Shown in pieces: positions 51,755 through 60,839 of a stretch of 64,000 nucleotides of DNA. The notes beneath the pieces are model-generated. The model was not told the DNA's origin. It saw only the letters and a list, made by a program, of their open reading frames with translations, and made no database searches. The position numbers were made by a program, and so were the translations under genes. Location: contig CAAFGE010000004.1 in assembly GCA_900762355.1 (NCBI GenBank), positions 8,623-72,622 on the forward strand, read 5' to 3'. How positions within the stretch are numbered: position 1 is the first letter of the stretch; every line of letters begins with the position of its first letter. This DNA is from an uncultured Collinsella sp. (GTDB lineage: Bacteria; Actinomycetota; Coriobacteriia; Coriobacteriales; Coriobacteriaceae).

Positions 51755-53104
51755 GTGGCTAAGAAATCTACGGCTATCGATGTAACGCAGGGTGTTATTT
51801 GGCAGCAGCTGCTTTCGCTGTGCGTTCCCATCTTTTTTAGTTCGTTTTTTCAGCAGGCCTACACGCTTATCGGTACCTATATTGTTGGTCAGTTTGGCGG
51901 CAAGCTCGCACTGGGTGGCATTCAAGCCACGATGGTGCTCACCGAGCTCTGCATTGGTTTTTGCGTTGGCGTCGGCGCCGGCTGCGCGGTCATTACCGGT
52001 CAGTATTTTGGCCAGCGCGATGATGAGCGACTGAGTCGTTCGGTCCATACGGCCATGACGCTCGCACTGGTGGGCGGTGTCGTTTTCTCGATTCTTGGCA
52101 TAGTGTTCGTTGAGCCCATGCTGGTGCTTATGAACACGCCGCATGAACTATTGGCCGAGGGCGTGGCCTATGCTCGTTGCTATTTTGCCGCCATGGTTGC
52201 GGCGCTGCTGCTCAATATGGGAACGGCACTGCTGCGCGCCGTGGGCGACACGCGCGGGCCTGCTGTGATCATCGCTTCCGGCTGCCTTGTTAATGCGGTG
52301 TTGGATGTCATCTTCGTTGCTGTGTTTCATATGGAGGCTCTGGGCTGCGGCATCGCGGTGGCGCTGACCATTTGCTCCAACGCCACGATGATCGTGATTC
52401 GCATGATGCGCGCACCGGGTGCGTGGCGGCTTTCACTGTCCAAACTCGGCATTGATCCTGGCATTTGCAAGACCATGATCTCGTGTGGTCTGCCGCTTGG
52501 CTTTCAGTCTGCTGCGTATTCGATTTCCAACGTTTTGATTCAGGTGTCAGTCAACTCGTTTGGCGCCGATGTCACCACGGCGTGGGGTCTTTCGGGCCGC
52601 TTAGATGGCATTGTTTGGATGGTTACCGAGGCGCTTGGCGTTTCGATCACCACGTTCTCGGCACAGAACTTTGGCGCGCGCAACTACGAGCGCATGCGAA
52701 AGGGCTACCATACGTCGCTCGTGCTGTCGTTTATGCTCATTGGTGGCCTGTCTGCTGTGCTGTTGGTGTTCTCGGGTCCGTTGTCGCGTCTGTTTGTCGA
52801 CGATGCTTCGATTTCGGCGTACACCACGACGATTCTTCATTTTATCGCGCCGTTTTACGCGATCTTCTCCATTATCGAAAACGCATCGGGCTCTATTCGC
52901 GGTGCCGGTGTGAGCTTGCAGCCCATGATGCTCACGATTTTTGGCACCGTCGTGCTCAGGGTGATCTGGGTGTTTGCGATTATGCCGTTCGATCCGTCTC
53001 TTGAGCACCTGCTGTTGGTTTACCCCGTAACCTGGCTCATCACCGCCACGATGTTCACTATCTACCACCACAGCGGCAACTGGCTCGGCCGCGCCACCGC
53101 CTAA
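51755..53104 (+). CDS. MATE-family multidrug/toxin efflux transporter
   Basis: A 449-residue membrane protein with 12 hydrophobic segments in two homologous halves. The start, VTQGVIWQQLLSLCVPIFFSSFFQQAYTLI, and the mid-protein SCGLPLGFQSAAYSISN are typical of NorM/DinF-like MATE exporters, which extrude cations or drugs with Na+ or H+. I chose GTG 51755, five bases after GGGGAGG. Its TAA stop lies in the first bases of the 94-bp palindrome at 53101. The substrate is unknown. Confidence 0.9.
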   Translation: MAKKSTAIDVTQGVIWQQLLSLCVPIFFSSFFQQAYTLIGTYIVGQFGGKLALGGIQATMVLTELCIGFCVGVGAGCAVITGQYFGQRDDERLSRSVHTAMTLALVGGVVFSILGIVFVEPMLVLMNTPHELLAEGVAYARCYFAAMVAALLLNMGTALLRAVGDTRGPAVIIASGCLVNAVLDVIFVAVFHMEALGCGIAVALTICSNATMIVIRMMRAPGAWRLSLSKLGIDPGICKTMISCGLPLGFQSAAYSISNVLIQVSVNSFGADVTTAWGLSGRLDGIVWMVTEALGVSITTFSAQNFGARNYERMRKGYHTSLVLSFMLIGGLSAVLLVFSGPLSRLFVDDASISAYTTTILHFIAPFYAIFSIIENASGSIRGAGVSLQPMMLTIFGTVVLRVIWVFAIMPFDPSLEHLLLVYPVTWLITATMFTIYHHSGNWLGRATA

Positions 53105-53194
53105 TTGATCCGTAGGGGACGGAGGAGAACGGATCATTTCTCTCCGTCGTGATGTCGATGATCCGTTTTCCTCCGTCCCCTTCGGATCAATTAG
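53101..53194. repeat. 94-bp inverted repeat spanning the convergent MATE/cobO junction
   Basis: Arms 53101-53137 and 53158-53194 pair over 37 bp with one mismatch and one wobble around a 20-nt loop. Both convergent stop codons (53102-53104 plus, 53191-53193 minus) are TAAs inside the arms. It contains AGGGGACGGAGGA. It can act as a bidirectional terminator but looks like an inserted hairpin element. Confidence 0.75.
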
Positions 53195-53676
53195 TATTCG
53201 ATGCCTTGGCGGGCCAGGAGGCCTTCGTCGAAGTAGTGTTTGACGGGGCGCATTTCGGTGACCAGGTCGGCGAGGTCCGCGAGGGGCAGCAGGCCGCGGC
53301 CGGTCAGTATGAGCTCTGAGGTGTCGGGTTTCATCGCAATCAGTTCCTCGACATCCTCGCGCGTCACGAAGCCGCGGCGCATGGCCTCGCCGAGTTCGTC
53401 CAAAATCAGAACGTCGACCTGTGATATCTGCTCGCGTGCGAGCTCCATGATCTGTTCGGCGCAAGCCTCGGGCGTGTCGCGGTCGGCCTGTACAATTCGC
53501 AGCCCTAGGCGTGGCGCGGCATCGTGTTCGGCGCAGTGCAGCTTCTTGGCAAACTGCAGCATGAGTACGTCGAGCCCATAACCTGTGGCGCGCAAAGCTA
53601 GCCCCAAGGCGGCCGTGGTTTTGCCCTTGCCGTCGCCCGTGTAAATCTGAACCTTGCCGACTTACAGTGATGCCAT
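53191..53676 (-). pseudogene. CobO/BtuR-type cob(I)yrinic acid a,c-diamide adenosyltransferase with in-frame stop
   Basis: The frame encodes the P-loop YTGDGKGKTTAALGLALRATGYG followed by VDVLILDELGEAMRRG and LTGRGLLPLADLADLV, clear hallmarks of ATP:corrinoid adenosyltransferase (about 160 residues). The natural start ATG 53676 (SD GGACAG) is followed after four codons by TAA at 53662-53664 in the same frame; no ATG, GTG or TTG lies between that stop and the P-loop. The first usable start, TTG 53607, is past the Walker A motif. So the gene is probably disrupted, uses a rare start such as ATT, or the base is a sequencing error. The 3' end lies in the long palindrome. Confidence 0.75.
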
Positions 53677-53768
53677 CTCTGTCCTTTCGTGCCCGGCGTC
53701 GGTTTATCGCCGTCCGGGTTGGGTATTCTAGAAAGCATTATCAACCCCAGTAGATGGAGTTCAAGCAG

Positions 53769-55661
53769 ATGGAGATGGATGACAACAAACGTAGACGGAA
53801 TATGATCCTCTACGTGCTCATCGCCTTCGTCGTCTACCTCGTGCTCTCGACCGTTCTGTTCCCTAACATCGGTCACACGCAGCAGATTACGAAGACCGAT
53901 TACTCGACGTTTGTCAAAGCGCTCGATAAGAAGAGCGTTGACAAGGTCGAGTACAACACGGACGATTACTCGATTTATTACACCAAGAAGGGCGAGGACG
54001 AGAACATCGCCTACAAGACGACCGGTGTGCCGAACGATGCGGGCTTTACCGATCGCGTGCTTGAGTCTGGCGCTTCGCTGGAGTCGGTCGTTCCCGATAA
54101 AAACTCGGGTTTGATGACCTACTACCTGCTCACACTTATTCTTCCCATGGCGATTTTCTTCCTCATCGGTTGGTGGCTCAACCGCCGCATGAAGAAGGCT
54201 ATGGGCGATGACGGCCCGTCGATGAACTTTGGCGGCGGCGGTTTTGGCGGCGGCGGACTGGGTAAGTCCGGCGCGCGCGTGATCGCCTCCAAGGACGTGG
54301 GCGTGACCTTTAAGGACGTCGCCGGCCAGGAAGAGGCCAAGGAGTCTCTCAAGGAGGTCGTCGACTTTCTGGAGAAGCCGCAGCGCTACGAGGAGATCGG
54401 CGCCAAGCTGCCGCGCGGTGCTCTCCTTGTTGGCCCTCCGGGTACCGGTAAGACCCTGCTTGCCAAGGCTGTTGCCGGCGAGGCCGGTGTTCCGTTCTTT
54501 AGCATTTCGGGCTCTGAGTTCGTTGAGATGTTTGTTGGTCGCGGCGCTGCAAAGGTTCGTGACCTGTTTAAACAGGCCAAGGAAAAGGCCCCGTGTATCG
54601 TCTTTATCGATGAGATCGATACCATCGGTAAGAAGCGTGATGGCGGCGGCTTTAGCGGCAACGACGAGCGCGAGCAGACGCTCAATCAGTTGCTGACCGA
54701 GATGGATGGCTTCGATAACCACAAGGGTATCGTTGTCCTTGCCGCAACCAACCGCCCCGACAGTCTCGATCCGGCGCTGCTGCGCCCCGGTCGTTTTGAC
54801 CGCCGCATTCCCGTCGAGTTGCCCGATCTGACCGGTCGTAAGAACATCCTCGAGCTTCACGCCAAGAGTGTGAAGACCGAGCCGCCGATCGATCTGACCG
54901 CGATTGCCCGCGCCACGCCCGGTGCCTCGGGCGCCGACCTGGCCAATATCATCAACGAGGGCGCCCTGCGCGCCGTTCGCGAGGGTCGTAAGCGTGCAAC
55001 CCAGGACGACTTCGAGGAGTCGGTGGAGGTCGTCATTGCCGGCCAACAGCGTAAGTCCACGGTGCTTTCCGACCACGAGAAGCAGGTCGTTTCCTACCAC
55101 GAGATCGGCCATGCCATCGTCGCTGCCCGCCAAAAGGGTTCCGCGCCGGTTACCAAGATCACCATCGTGCCGCGCACGAGCGGTGCTCTTGGCTATACTA
55201 TGCAGGTCGAGGAGGACGAGCGCTTCCTGACGACACGCCAGGAGGTCTTGGACAAGCTTGCCGTCTACTGCGGCGGCCGTGCGGCCGAGGAACTCATCTT
55301 TGGTGAGATGACGACCGGTGCCGCCAACGATATCGAACAGGCCACCAAGCTCGCCCGCAACATGGTGACGCGCTTTGGTATGTCCGACGAGTTTGGCATG
55401 ATGGCGCTCGGTACCGTGCAGAACGCGTACCTCAATCAGGACACGTCGCTCACCTGCGCCCCTGGTACGGCCGAGCGTGTGGACGCGATTGTCGCTAAGC
55501 TGATTGAGGATGCGCACGATCGCGCCCTGCAGATCCTCAAGGAGAACAAGTTCAAGCTCCATGAGCTGGCTCGTTATCTGTACAAGAAGGAGACCATCAC
55601 GGGTGAGGAGTTCATGAACCTCCTCACGCGCGAGAATCCGCTGATGCCCAAGCAACAGTAA
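53769..55661 (+). CDS. ftsH: ATP-dependent zinc metalloprotease FtsH
   Basis: A 630-residue membrane AAA+ protease degrading membrane and short-lived cytosolic proteins. Two transmembrane helices (about 12-30 and 118-138) flank an extracytoplasmic domain. The AAA module has GPPGTGKTLLAKA, IVFIDEIDTIG and RPGRFDRR. The peptidase has HEIGH with Zn-binding histidines and a later aspartate in TTGAANDIEQATKLA. A Gly-rich FGGGGFGGGG linker precedes the AAA domain. I prefer ATG 53769, nine bases after GGAG; ATG 53754 (five residues longer) has no SD. It is monocistronic with a strong terminator. Confidence 0.95.
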   Translation: MEMDDNKRRRNMILYVLIAFVVYLVLSTVLFPNIGHTQQITKTDYSTFVKALDKKSVDKVEYNTDDYSIYYTKKGEDENIAYKTTGVPNDAGFTDRVLESGASLESVVPDKNSGLMTYYLLTLILPMAIFFLIGWWLNRRMKKAMGDDGPSMNFGGGGFGGGGLGKSGARVIASKDVGVTFKDVAGQEEAKESLKEVVDFLEKPQRYEEIGAKLPRGALLVGPPGTGKTLLAKAVAGEAGVPFFSISGSEFVEMFVGRGAAKVRDLFKQAKEKAPCIVFIDEIDTIGKKRDGGGFSGNDEREQTLNQLLTEMDGFDNHKGIVVLAATNRPDSLDPALLRPGRFDRRIPVELPDLTGRKNILELHAKSVKTEPPIDLTAIARATPGASGADLANIINEGALRAVREGRKRATQDDFEESVEVVIAGQQRKSTVLSDHEKQVVSYHEIGHAIVAARQKGSAPVTKITIVPRTSGALGYTMQVEEDERFLTTRQEVLDKLAVYCGGRAAEELIFGEMTTGAANDIEQATKLARNMVTRFGMSDEFGMMALGTVQNAYLNQDTSLTCAPGTAERVDAIVAKLIEDAHDRALQILKENKFKLHELARYLYKKETITGEEFMNLLTRENPLMPKQQ

Positions 55662-55687
55662 AGCCGCGGTCGAGCCAGTAAACGCCG

Positions 55688-55725
55688 ACGCCCCATTTGA
55701 GCAGCTTTCTCAAATGGGGCGTTTT
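55688..55725 (+). terminator. ftsH terminator
   Basis: Perfect 14-bp stem ACGCCCCATTTGAG (55688-55701) and CTCAAATGGGGCGT (55709-55722), followed by TTT. Confidence 0.9.
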
Positions 55726-55742
55726 GCTTGAGAGGGATGGAA

Positions 55743-56198
55743 ATGAAGATCGTGGTGAGCGCCTGCTTGATGGGCGAGAGCTGCAAGTATAACGGGCTCG
55801 ACAACTATCATCGCGCGTTGGTCGAGGCCTGCGAACGCACGGGGACTGAGGTCTTGTTGGTGTGCCCCGAGGTCTTTGGCGGCCTGCCCACGCCGCGCAA
55901 GCCGTCCGAGATTGTGAATGGCGAGGTTCGTACCTGCGAGGGCATCTCGGTTGATCGCGAATTTCGCCTGGGTGCCCAACGTGCGCTCGATATGTGCGAG
56001 CAGGCAGGCGGACCGGAAGAGATAGTCGCGTGCATCCTTCAGGACCGCAGCCCCTCGTGCGGTGCGGGTCACATCTACGACGGCACCTTTAGCGGTACGC
56101 TCACCGCGGGCAACGGTGTTTTCGTCGACCTGCTCCTGCGCCACGGCTACCGTGTGATCCCGGCAAGCGAGTTCGACCCCAGCATGCTGGAGCAATAA
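55743..56198 (+). CDS. DUF523 family protein
   Basis: A 151-residue cysteine-rich protein of DUF523 (YbbK-like), with VSACLMGESCKYNG, VCPEVFGGLPTPRKPSEI and the C-terminal ILQDRSPSCGAGHIYDG. The conserved cysteines suggest a metal, Fe-S or 2-thiouracil-related function, none proven. I chose ATG 55743, with GAGAGGG upstream; TTG 55728 and ATG 55737 are alternatives in the same frame. Confidence 0.85.
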   Translation: MKIVVSACLMGESCKYNGLDNYHRALVEACERTGTEVLLVCPEVFGGLPTPRKPSEIVNGEVRTCEGISVDREFRLGAQRALDMCEQAGGPEEIVACILQDRSPSCGAGHIYDGTFSGTLTAGNGVFVDLLLRHGYRVIPASEFDPSMLEQ

Positions 56199-56237
56199 AA
56201 AACCACCACAAAGGTACTGCTCCCTTGTGGTGGTTTT
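56199..56237. terminator. Bidirectional terminator between DUF523 and the dehydrogenase gene
   Basis: AAAACCACCACAA (56199-56211) pairs perfectly with TTGTGGTGGTTTT (56225-56237), with A- and T-runs on either side, serving both convergent genes. The first 16 bases (AAAACCACCACAAAGG) recur exactly at 63839-63854. Confidence 0.88.
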
Positions 56238-56246
56238 GGGTTAGAA

Positions 56247-57329
56247 CTAGAGGGTGTGGCCGTAGGCGTTTGCGGCCTTGATGGCGGCGGCGAACTTTTC
56301 GTCGGTGAAGGGCTCGGGGTTGCCCTGCTTCCACTCGTTGGTGGCGTGCGCGTACTCGCACAGGGCCGGGATATCGGACTCGGAAAGCCCGACCTGCTCA
56401 AGCGTCACGGGCAGGCCCATCTGCTTGTTAAAGGCCGCGTAGCGCTCAAGGTTCTCGGTATCGCCCGTATAGGCGAACAGCACGAGCACGCCCAGGCTCA
56501 CGACTTCGCCGTGCAGGTAGGTGCCCTCGCGCGGAATGCTGCATGTGGCGTTGTAGAATGCGTGCGCCACGCTCGAGTTGTAGTAGTAATCGTTCTGGTT
56601 CGTCAGGTTCGAGACATAGCCCGTATTGACCACGATATCGAGTGCGATTTGCTTGACGGCCTCGCTCGACAGGTCCTGGCGCACGTCCTCAAGACCCTGG
56701 ACGCCATAGGTAAACAGCGGCTCGGAGCAGGTGTGGGCAAGCGCCAGGCCAAGACCGGCGGTGTGCTCCAAATTACCGGCGCTCGTTGCGTACTCGACCT
56801 CGGGCTGCTTGGACAGGGCATCGCCCACGCCGGCCCAGAAGTACTCTGCTGGCGCCTCGGCGATGATCTTGGGATTGATGAAGATGTGCGCCGGTCGGTT
56901 GGGGTACGAATAGCCCTCGAGTGATCCATCGTCGTTGTAGACAACGGCAATGGCGGTCGCGGCGGAACAGTTAGAGCAAATCGTCGGCACGGTAAAGACG
57001 ATCTTCTTGAGCTCGATGGCCGCTGTCTTGACGGTGTCGAGTGCCTTGCCGCCGCCACAGGCGATAAGCACGTCTGCCTGCTGGCAAGCGGGGGAGTTCA
57101 CGACCTTGGCGATATTGGCGCGTGTGCTGTTGGTGCCGTAGACGCGCGTCTCCAGAACCTCGACATCGGTACCTTCAAGTGCCGCCTCGAGCCCTGGTAG
57201 CGCTGCAGCCAGGGCTCGCTTGCCGCCAATGATGGCGACCTTGGTCGCTCCGTACTCGGCCAGTGCGGCGGGCAGCTCGGTAAAGCAATCCTCGCCAACG
57301 GTATAATCACTCATTCCAATCGTGCGCAT
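56247..57329 (-). CDS. Iron-containing alcohol dehydrogenase family protein (GldA/HcxA-like)
   Basis: A 360-residue cytosolic oxidoreductase. The N-terminal nucleotide domain has KVAIIGGKRALAAA and CGGGKALDTVKTAA. The C-terminal metal domain has the GVGDALSK motif and His-containing segments ending HGEVVSLGVLVLFAY, matching the Asp-His-His metal site of the group III dehydrogenase family. Close to glycerol dehydrogenase and hydroxycarboxylate dehydrogenase (YbdH); substrate uncertain. ATG 57329 has SD AGAAGG. It diverges from the ileS leader. Confidence 0.85.
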   Translation of the reverse strand: MRTIGMSDYTVGEDCFTELPAALAEYGATKVAIIGGKRALAAALPGLEAALEGTDVEVLETRVYGTNSTRANIAKVVNSPACQQADVLIACGGGKALDTVKTAAIELKKIVFTVPTICSNCSAATAIAVVYNDDGSLEGYSYPNRPAHIFINPKIIAEAPAEYFWAGVGDALSKQPEVEYATSAGNLEHTAGLGLALAHTCSEPLFTYGVQGLEDVRQDLSSEAVKQIALDIVVNTGYVSNLTNQNDYYYNSSVAHAFYNATCSIPREGTYLHGEVVSLGVLVLFAYTGDTENLERYAAFNKQMGLPVTLEQVGLSESDIPALCEYAHATNEWKQGNPEPFTDEKFAAAIKAANAYGHTL

Positions 57330-57472
57330 GGCAACCTTCTTTCTTTCGATAAAGTGCTTTCAGGTATTTTGCTCCTAGAGAAGGTCCACAGCCGCGAGAA
57401 ATTTCGAACGTATAAAACCAGTGTTGAGGGTTTTTCGCCGGCGCGGAACGTGCTAGCATACTCCGCATAAGC

Positions 57473-57772
57473 GTTGATGGGGACGAGTAGTCGGCCGTCC
57501 GCATGCTACAGAGAGCGGGGAGCGCTGAGAACCCGTGCATGCGACCGATGAAAATCACCCCGGAGCTGCGGTCCCAACGGACGTGCCGTGCAGGTTCGTC
57601 TTAGTAGACATCGCCGAGATGGTCGTCGATACAGGCCAGCCGAGTAACGGATGCGAGCGCGCGAATATGCGGGCGAGGGCATCTAAGCTGGGTGGTTAAG
57701 CGAAGAGCTTTTACGGGCAGGCTGCCCGTTTTGTGGCGCTTCGTCCCAGCTTGTAGGGACGGGCGCTTTTTT
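57473..57772 (+). promoter_or_regulatory. Isoleucine T-box riboswitch of ileS
   Basis: This 300-nt leader shows Stem I hallmarks GATGGGGACGAGTAG (57475-57489) and AGAGAGCGGGG, a putative specifier ATC (Ile) at 57554-57556 within GAAAATCACC, and the T-box core GGGTGGTTAAGCG whose TGGT (57693-57696) can pair with the ACCA end of uncharged tRNA-Ile. The competing terminator GCGCTTCGTCCC/GGGACGGGCGC with a T-run is at 57736-57772. An extended -10 TGCTAGCAT (57451-57459) lies upstream. Uncharged tRNA-Ile should favour antitermination and ileS expression. Confidence 0.88.
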
Positions 57773-57815
57773 GGTGCCCAACGGGCGTGCGCGCCCACGA
57801 CATGAAAGGGGTACC

Positions 57816-60617
57816 GTGGCAAACGAGTACAAGCAGACGATGAATCTGCCCAAGACCGGTTTTCCCATGCGTGCCGGTCTTTCCAAGTCCGAGCCCAAGC
57901 GACTCAAGGACTGGCAGGACAACAAGGTCTACGAGCAGGTTCTGAAGAAGAACGAGGGTCACAAGAAGTTCGTGCTGCACGACGGTCCTCCGTACGCCAA
58001 CGGTCCGATCCACATCGGCCATGCCATGAACAAGATCTCCAAGGACATGATCAACCGCTACTGGATGATGCAGGGCTATGAGGTTCCCTATGTCCCCGGT
58101 TGGGACTGCCATGGTCAGCCGATCGAGCATAAGGTCGAGGAGAAGCTCGGCACCGAGAAGTTCAATCAGACCCCCACGGCCAAGATCCGTGAGCTCTGCA
58201 ACGAGTTCGCTGTCGAGAACATCGAGCTTCAGAAGGCCGGCTTCCGCCGTCTGGGCGTGCTCGGCGACTGGGACAACCCCTATCTGACGCTCTATCACCA
58301 GCACGATGCCGCCGACATCGAGGTCTTCAAGGCCATGTTCGATAAGGGCATGATTTATCGCGGCCACAAGCCGGTTCACTGGTGCAAGCACTGCCACACC
58401 GCGCTGGCCGAGGCCGAGATCGAGTACTCCGATGAGACGAGCCCGTCCATCTTCGTGCGCTTTGAGATGACCTCCAAGCCCGCCGGCCTCGAGAACTTCG
58501 ACGGCCCGGTTGACTTTATCATTTGGACGACCACGCCGTGGACCATCCCCTCCGACCAGGCCGTTTCCCTTAAGCCCGGCGCCGCCTATGTCGCCGTTGA
58601 GCACGAGGGTCGTGCCGAGGTCATGCTCGAGGACCTGGCTCCCAAGTGCTGCGAGGAGTTTGGTTGGGAGTACACCCCGGTTATGGTCGACGGTAAGCCC
58701 TATGTGGTTCCCGCCGAGACCTTCCACCACATCCACTACAAGCAGCCGATCTTTGACGGTGTTGAGGGCGTGGCGCTGCTGGCCGATTACGTCGGTGTCG
58801 ATGACGGTACCGGTATCGTCCACAACTCGCCCGGCCACGGCGTCGACGACTACTTTGCCTGCCTCAAGGAGGGCATTACCGACATCTGCATGCCGGTCGA
58901 TGACGACGGCAAGTTCTACTCCGGCGAGGAGTTTGGTACCGGTGGCCCCTTCAGCGGTATGGACACCGATGAGGCCAACCCGCACATCATCGAGTTCCTG
59001 CGCGAGCGTGGCACCCTGGTCCTCGAGAAGAAGATCACGCACAGCTATCCGCACTGCTGGCGCTGCAAGCATCCGGTGCTCTTCCGTGCTACCGACCAGT
59101 GGTTTGTCTCGATGGACAAGACCGGTTTGCGCGAGCAGGCTGGCAAAGAGGTCCGCGAGAACGTCAAGTGGTATCCGGCCCACGCGGCTAACCGCATTGG
59201 CGCCATGGTCGAGCAGCGTCCCGACTGGTGCATCAGCCGTCAGCGCAACTGGGGCGTGCCTATCCCCAGCTACACCTGCGCCGACTGCGGCGAGAAGGTC
59301 ATGAACGACGCCACGCTCGACGCCGTCATCAAGCTCTTCCACGAGAAGGGCTCCGACGCCTGGTTCACCGACGCTCCCGAGAGCTACCTGGGCGAGGCCT
59401 GCGTCTGCCCCAAGTGCGGCGGCCATCACCTCAAGGCCGATAAGGACATCCTCGACGTGTGGTGGGACTCCGGCGTCTCCTGGAAGGCCGTCTGCGAGTA
59501 TCGCCCCGAGCTGGAGTATCCGGCGGACGTGTATCTCGAGGGCTCCGACCAGCACCGCGGTTGGTTCCAGAGCTCGCTGCTCACCTCGGTGGGCGCCAAC
59601 GGCCACGCTCCGTATAAGGCGGTCGTCTCGCAGGGCTTCACGCTCGACGGCCAGGGCCGCAAGATGTCCAAGTCGCTCGGTAACGTCATCGACCCCAACA
59701 AGGTCTGTGACGAGATGGGTGCCGACATCATCCGTCTGTGGGTTGCATCTGTCGATACCAGCTCCGACGTTTCCATCGACCACGAGATCCTCGCTCGTAC
59801 GTCCGATGCCTACCGTCGTTTCCGCAACACGCTGCGCTTCCTGCTCTCCGAGCTCGAGGGCCAGTTTGAGCCCGAGACCGACGGCGTCGCCTTTGCCGAC
59901 CTGTTGCCGCTCGACAAGCTCATGGTTGCCCGTCTGACCCAGGTCCAGGCCGAGGTCGACGACGCTTACTCTTGCTACGAGTTCCCGCGCGCTTACCGTG
60001 CGCTCTACGACTTCGTGGTTACCGAGCTCTCCAACGTGTATCTCGACGCCCTGAAGGACCGTCTGTACTGTGAGAAGCCCGGCTCGCTCGAGCGCCGCAG
60101 CGCCCAGACCGTGCTGGCCGAGCTCTTCTCGATGCTCATGCGCGACCTTCAGCCGATCCTGTCCTACACGGTTGACGAGGCCATGGCCTATGCGCCCGCC
60201 GGCTGCGTCGATCACCAGAAGTACGCCGCGCTGCTCGATTGGTACAAGTCGCCCATTACGTTCGACGAGGCCAATGAGTTTGAGGGCGTGCTCGAGGCTT
60301 CACTCGAGCTCCGTAGCGCCGTGACCAAGGCCCTTGAGGATGCCCGCTCCGCCGGTACCTTCACCAAGAGCCAGCAGGTCCGCGTCAAGGCGGTCGTTCC
60401 CGCCGAGATGTACGCGCTACTGACCGGTGATAAGGCCGTCGACCTGGCCGAGTTCTACATCGTTTCCGATGTTGAGCTGACCCAGGGCGAGGAACTCTCC
60501 GTTGCCATCGAGGCAGCCGAGGGCGAGTGCTGCGACCGTTGCTGGAACTACCGCACCACCGTCGGCGAGTACAACGGCCACGCGCATATCTGCAAGCGCT
60601 GCGCGAATGCCCTTTAA
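57816..60617 (+). CDS. ileS: Isoleucyl-tRNA synthetase
   Basis: A 933-residue class I synthetase. The HIGH motif (66-69) is in PPYANGPIHIGHA, KMSKS is at 616-620 (KMSKSLGNV), the CP1 editing domain lies between (about 190-390), and the C-terminal zinc finger C-x2-C...C-x2-C is CDRCWNY...CKRC. I chose GTG 57816 after AAAGGGG; an in-frame upstream start at 57771 falls in the terminator T-run. The T-box leader controls it and a terminator follows. Confidence 0.97.
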   Translation: MANEYKQTMNLPKTGFPMRAGLSKSEPKRLKDWQDNKVYEQVLKKNEGHKKFVLHDGPPYANGPIHIGHAMNKISKDMINRYWMMQGYEVPYVPGWDCHGQPIEHKVEEKLGTEKFNQTPTAKIRELCNEFAVENIELQKAGFRRLGVLGDWDNPYLTLYHQHDAADIEVFKAMFDKGMIYRGHKPVHWCKHCHTALAEAEIEYSDETSPSIFVRFEMTSKPAGLENFDGPVDFIIWTTTPWTIPSDQAVSLKPGAAYVAVEHEGRAEVMLEDLAPKCCEEFGWEYTPVMVDGKPYVVPAETFHHIHYKQPIFDGVEGVALLADYVGVDDGTGIVHNSPGHGVDDYFACLKEGITDICMPVDDDGKFYSGEEFGTGGPFSGMDTDEANPHIIEFLRERGTLVLEKKITHSYPHCWRCKHPVLFRATDQWFVSMDKTGLREQAGKEVRENVKWYPAHAANRIGAMVEQRPDWCISRQRNWGVPIPSYTCADCGEKVMNDATLDAVIKLFHEKGSDAWFTDAPESYLGEACVCPKCGGHHLKADKDILDVWWDSGVSWKAVCEYRPELEYPADVYLEGSDQHRGWFQSSLLTSVGANGHAPYKAVVSQGFTLDGQGRKMSKSLGNVIDPNKVCDEMGADIIRLWVASVDTSSDVSIDHEILARTSDAYRRFRNTLRFLLSELEGQFEPETDGVAFADLLPLDKLMVARLTQVQAEVDDAYSCYEFPRAYRALYDFVVTELSNVYLDALKDRLYCEKPGSLERRSAQTVLAELFSMLMRDLQPILSYTVDEAMAYAPAGCVDHQKYAALLDWYKSPITFDEANEFEGVLEASLELRSAVTKALEDARSAGTFTKSQQVRVKAVVPAEMYALLTGDKAVDLAEFYIVSDVELTQGEELSVAIEAAEGECCDRCWNYRTTVGEYNGHAHICKRCANAL

Positions 60618-60686
60618 GGCACGGTAACTCGGCATTTTAGTTATTGGGAGAATTTGGACGCCTTCGGCCCATTTGCTCCGCTGAAT

Positions 60687-60726
60687 AAAAGCGGCATTCT
60701 GTTTTTCGGAATGCCGCTTTCTTTTT
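60687..60726 (+). terminator. ileS terminator
   Basis: AAAAGCGGCATTC (60687-60699), loop, GAATGCCGCTTT (60709-60720), then CTTTTT. Confidence 0.88.
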
Positions 60727-60839
60727 ATGCTGGTTATTTATCTGGCGTTAGCGAATATGTCGTGCGCTCTGCGTGTGGCAATATAAGATGGTTAATTGCG
60801 TTAAACGGAATTCGATGTTCTTGAGGGTAGGGGATTGAT

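Noticed and set aside
53598..55655. Long open frame on the minus strand opposite ftsH
   Set aside because: It is the antisense shadow of a GC-biased gene; similar shadows lie opposite leuS, infB and ileS, and none shows family motifs or an SD.
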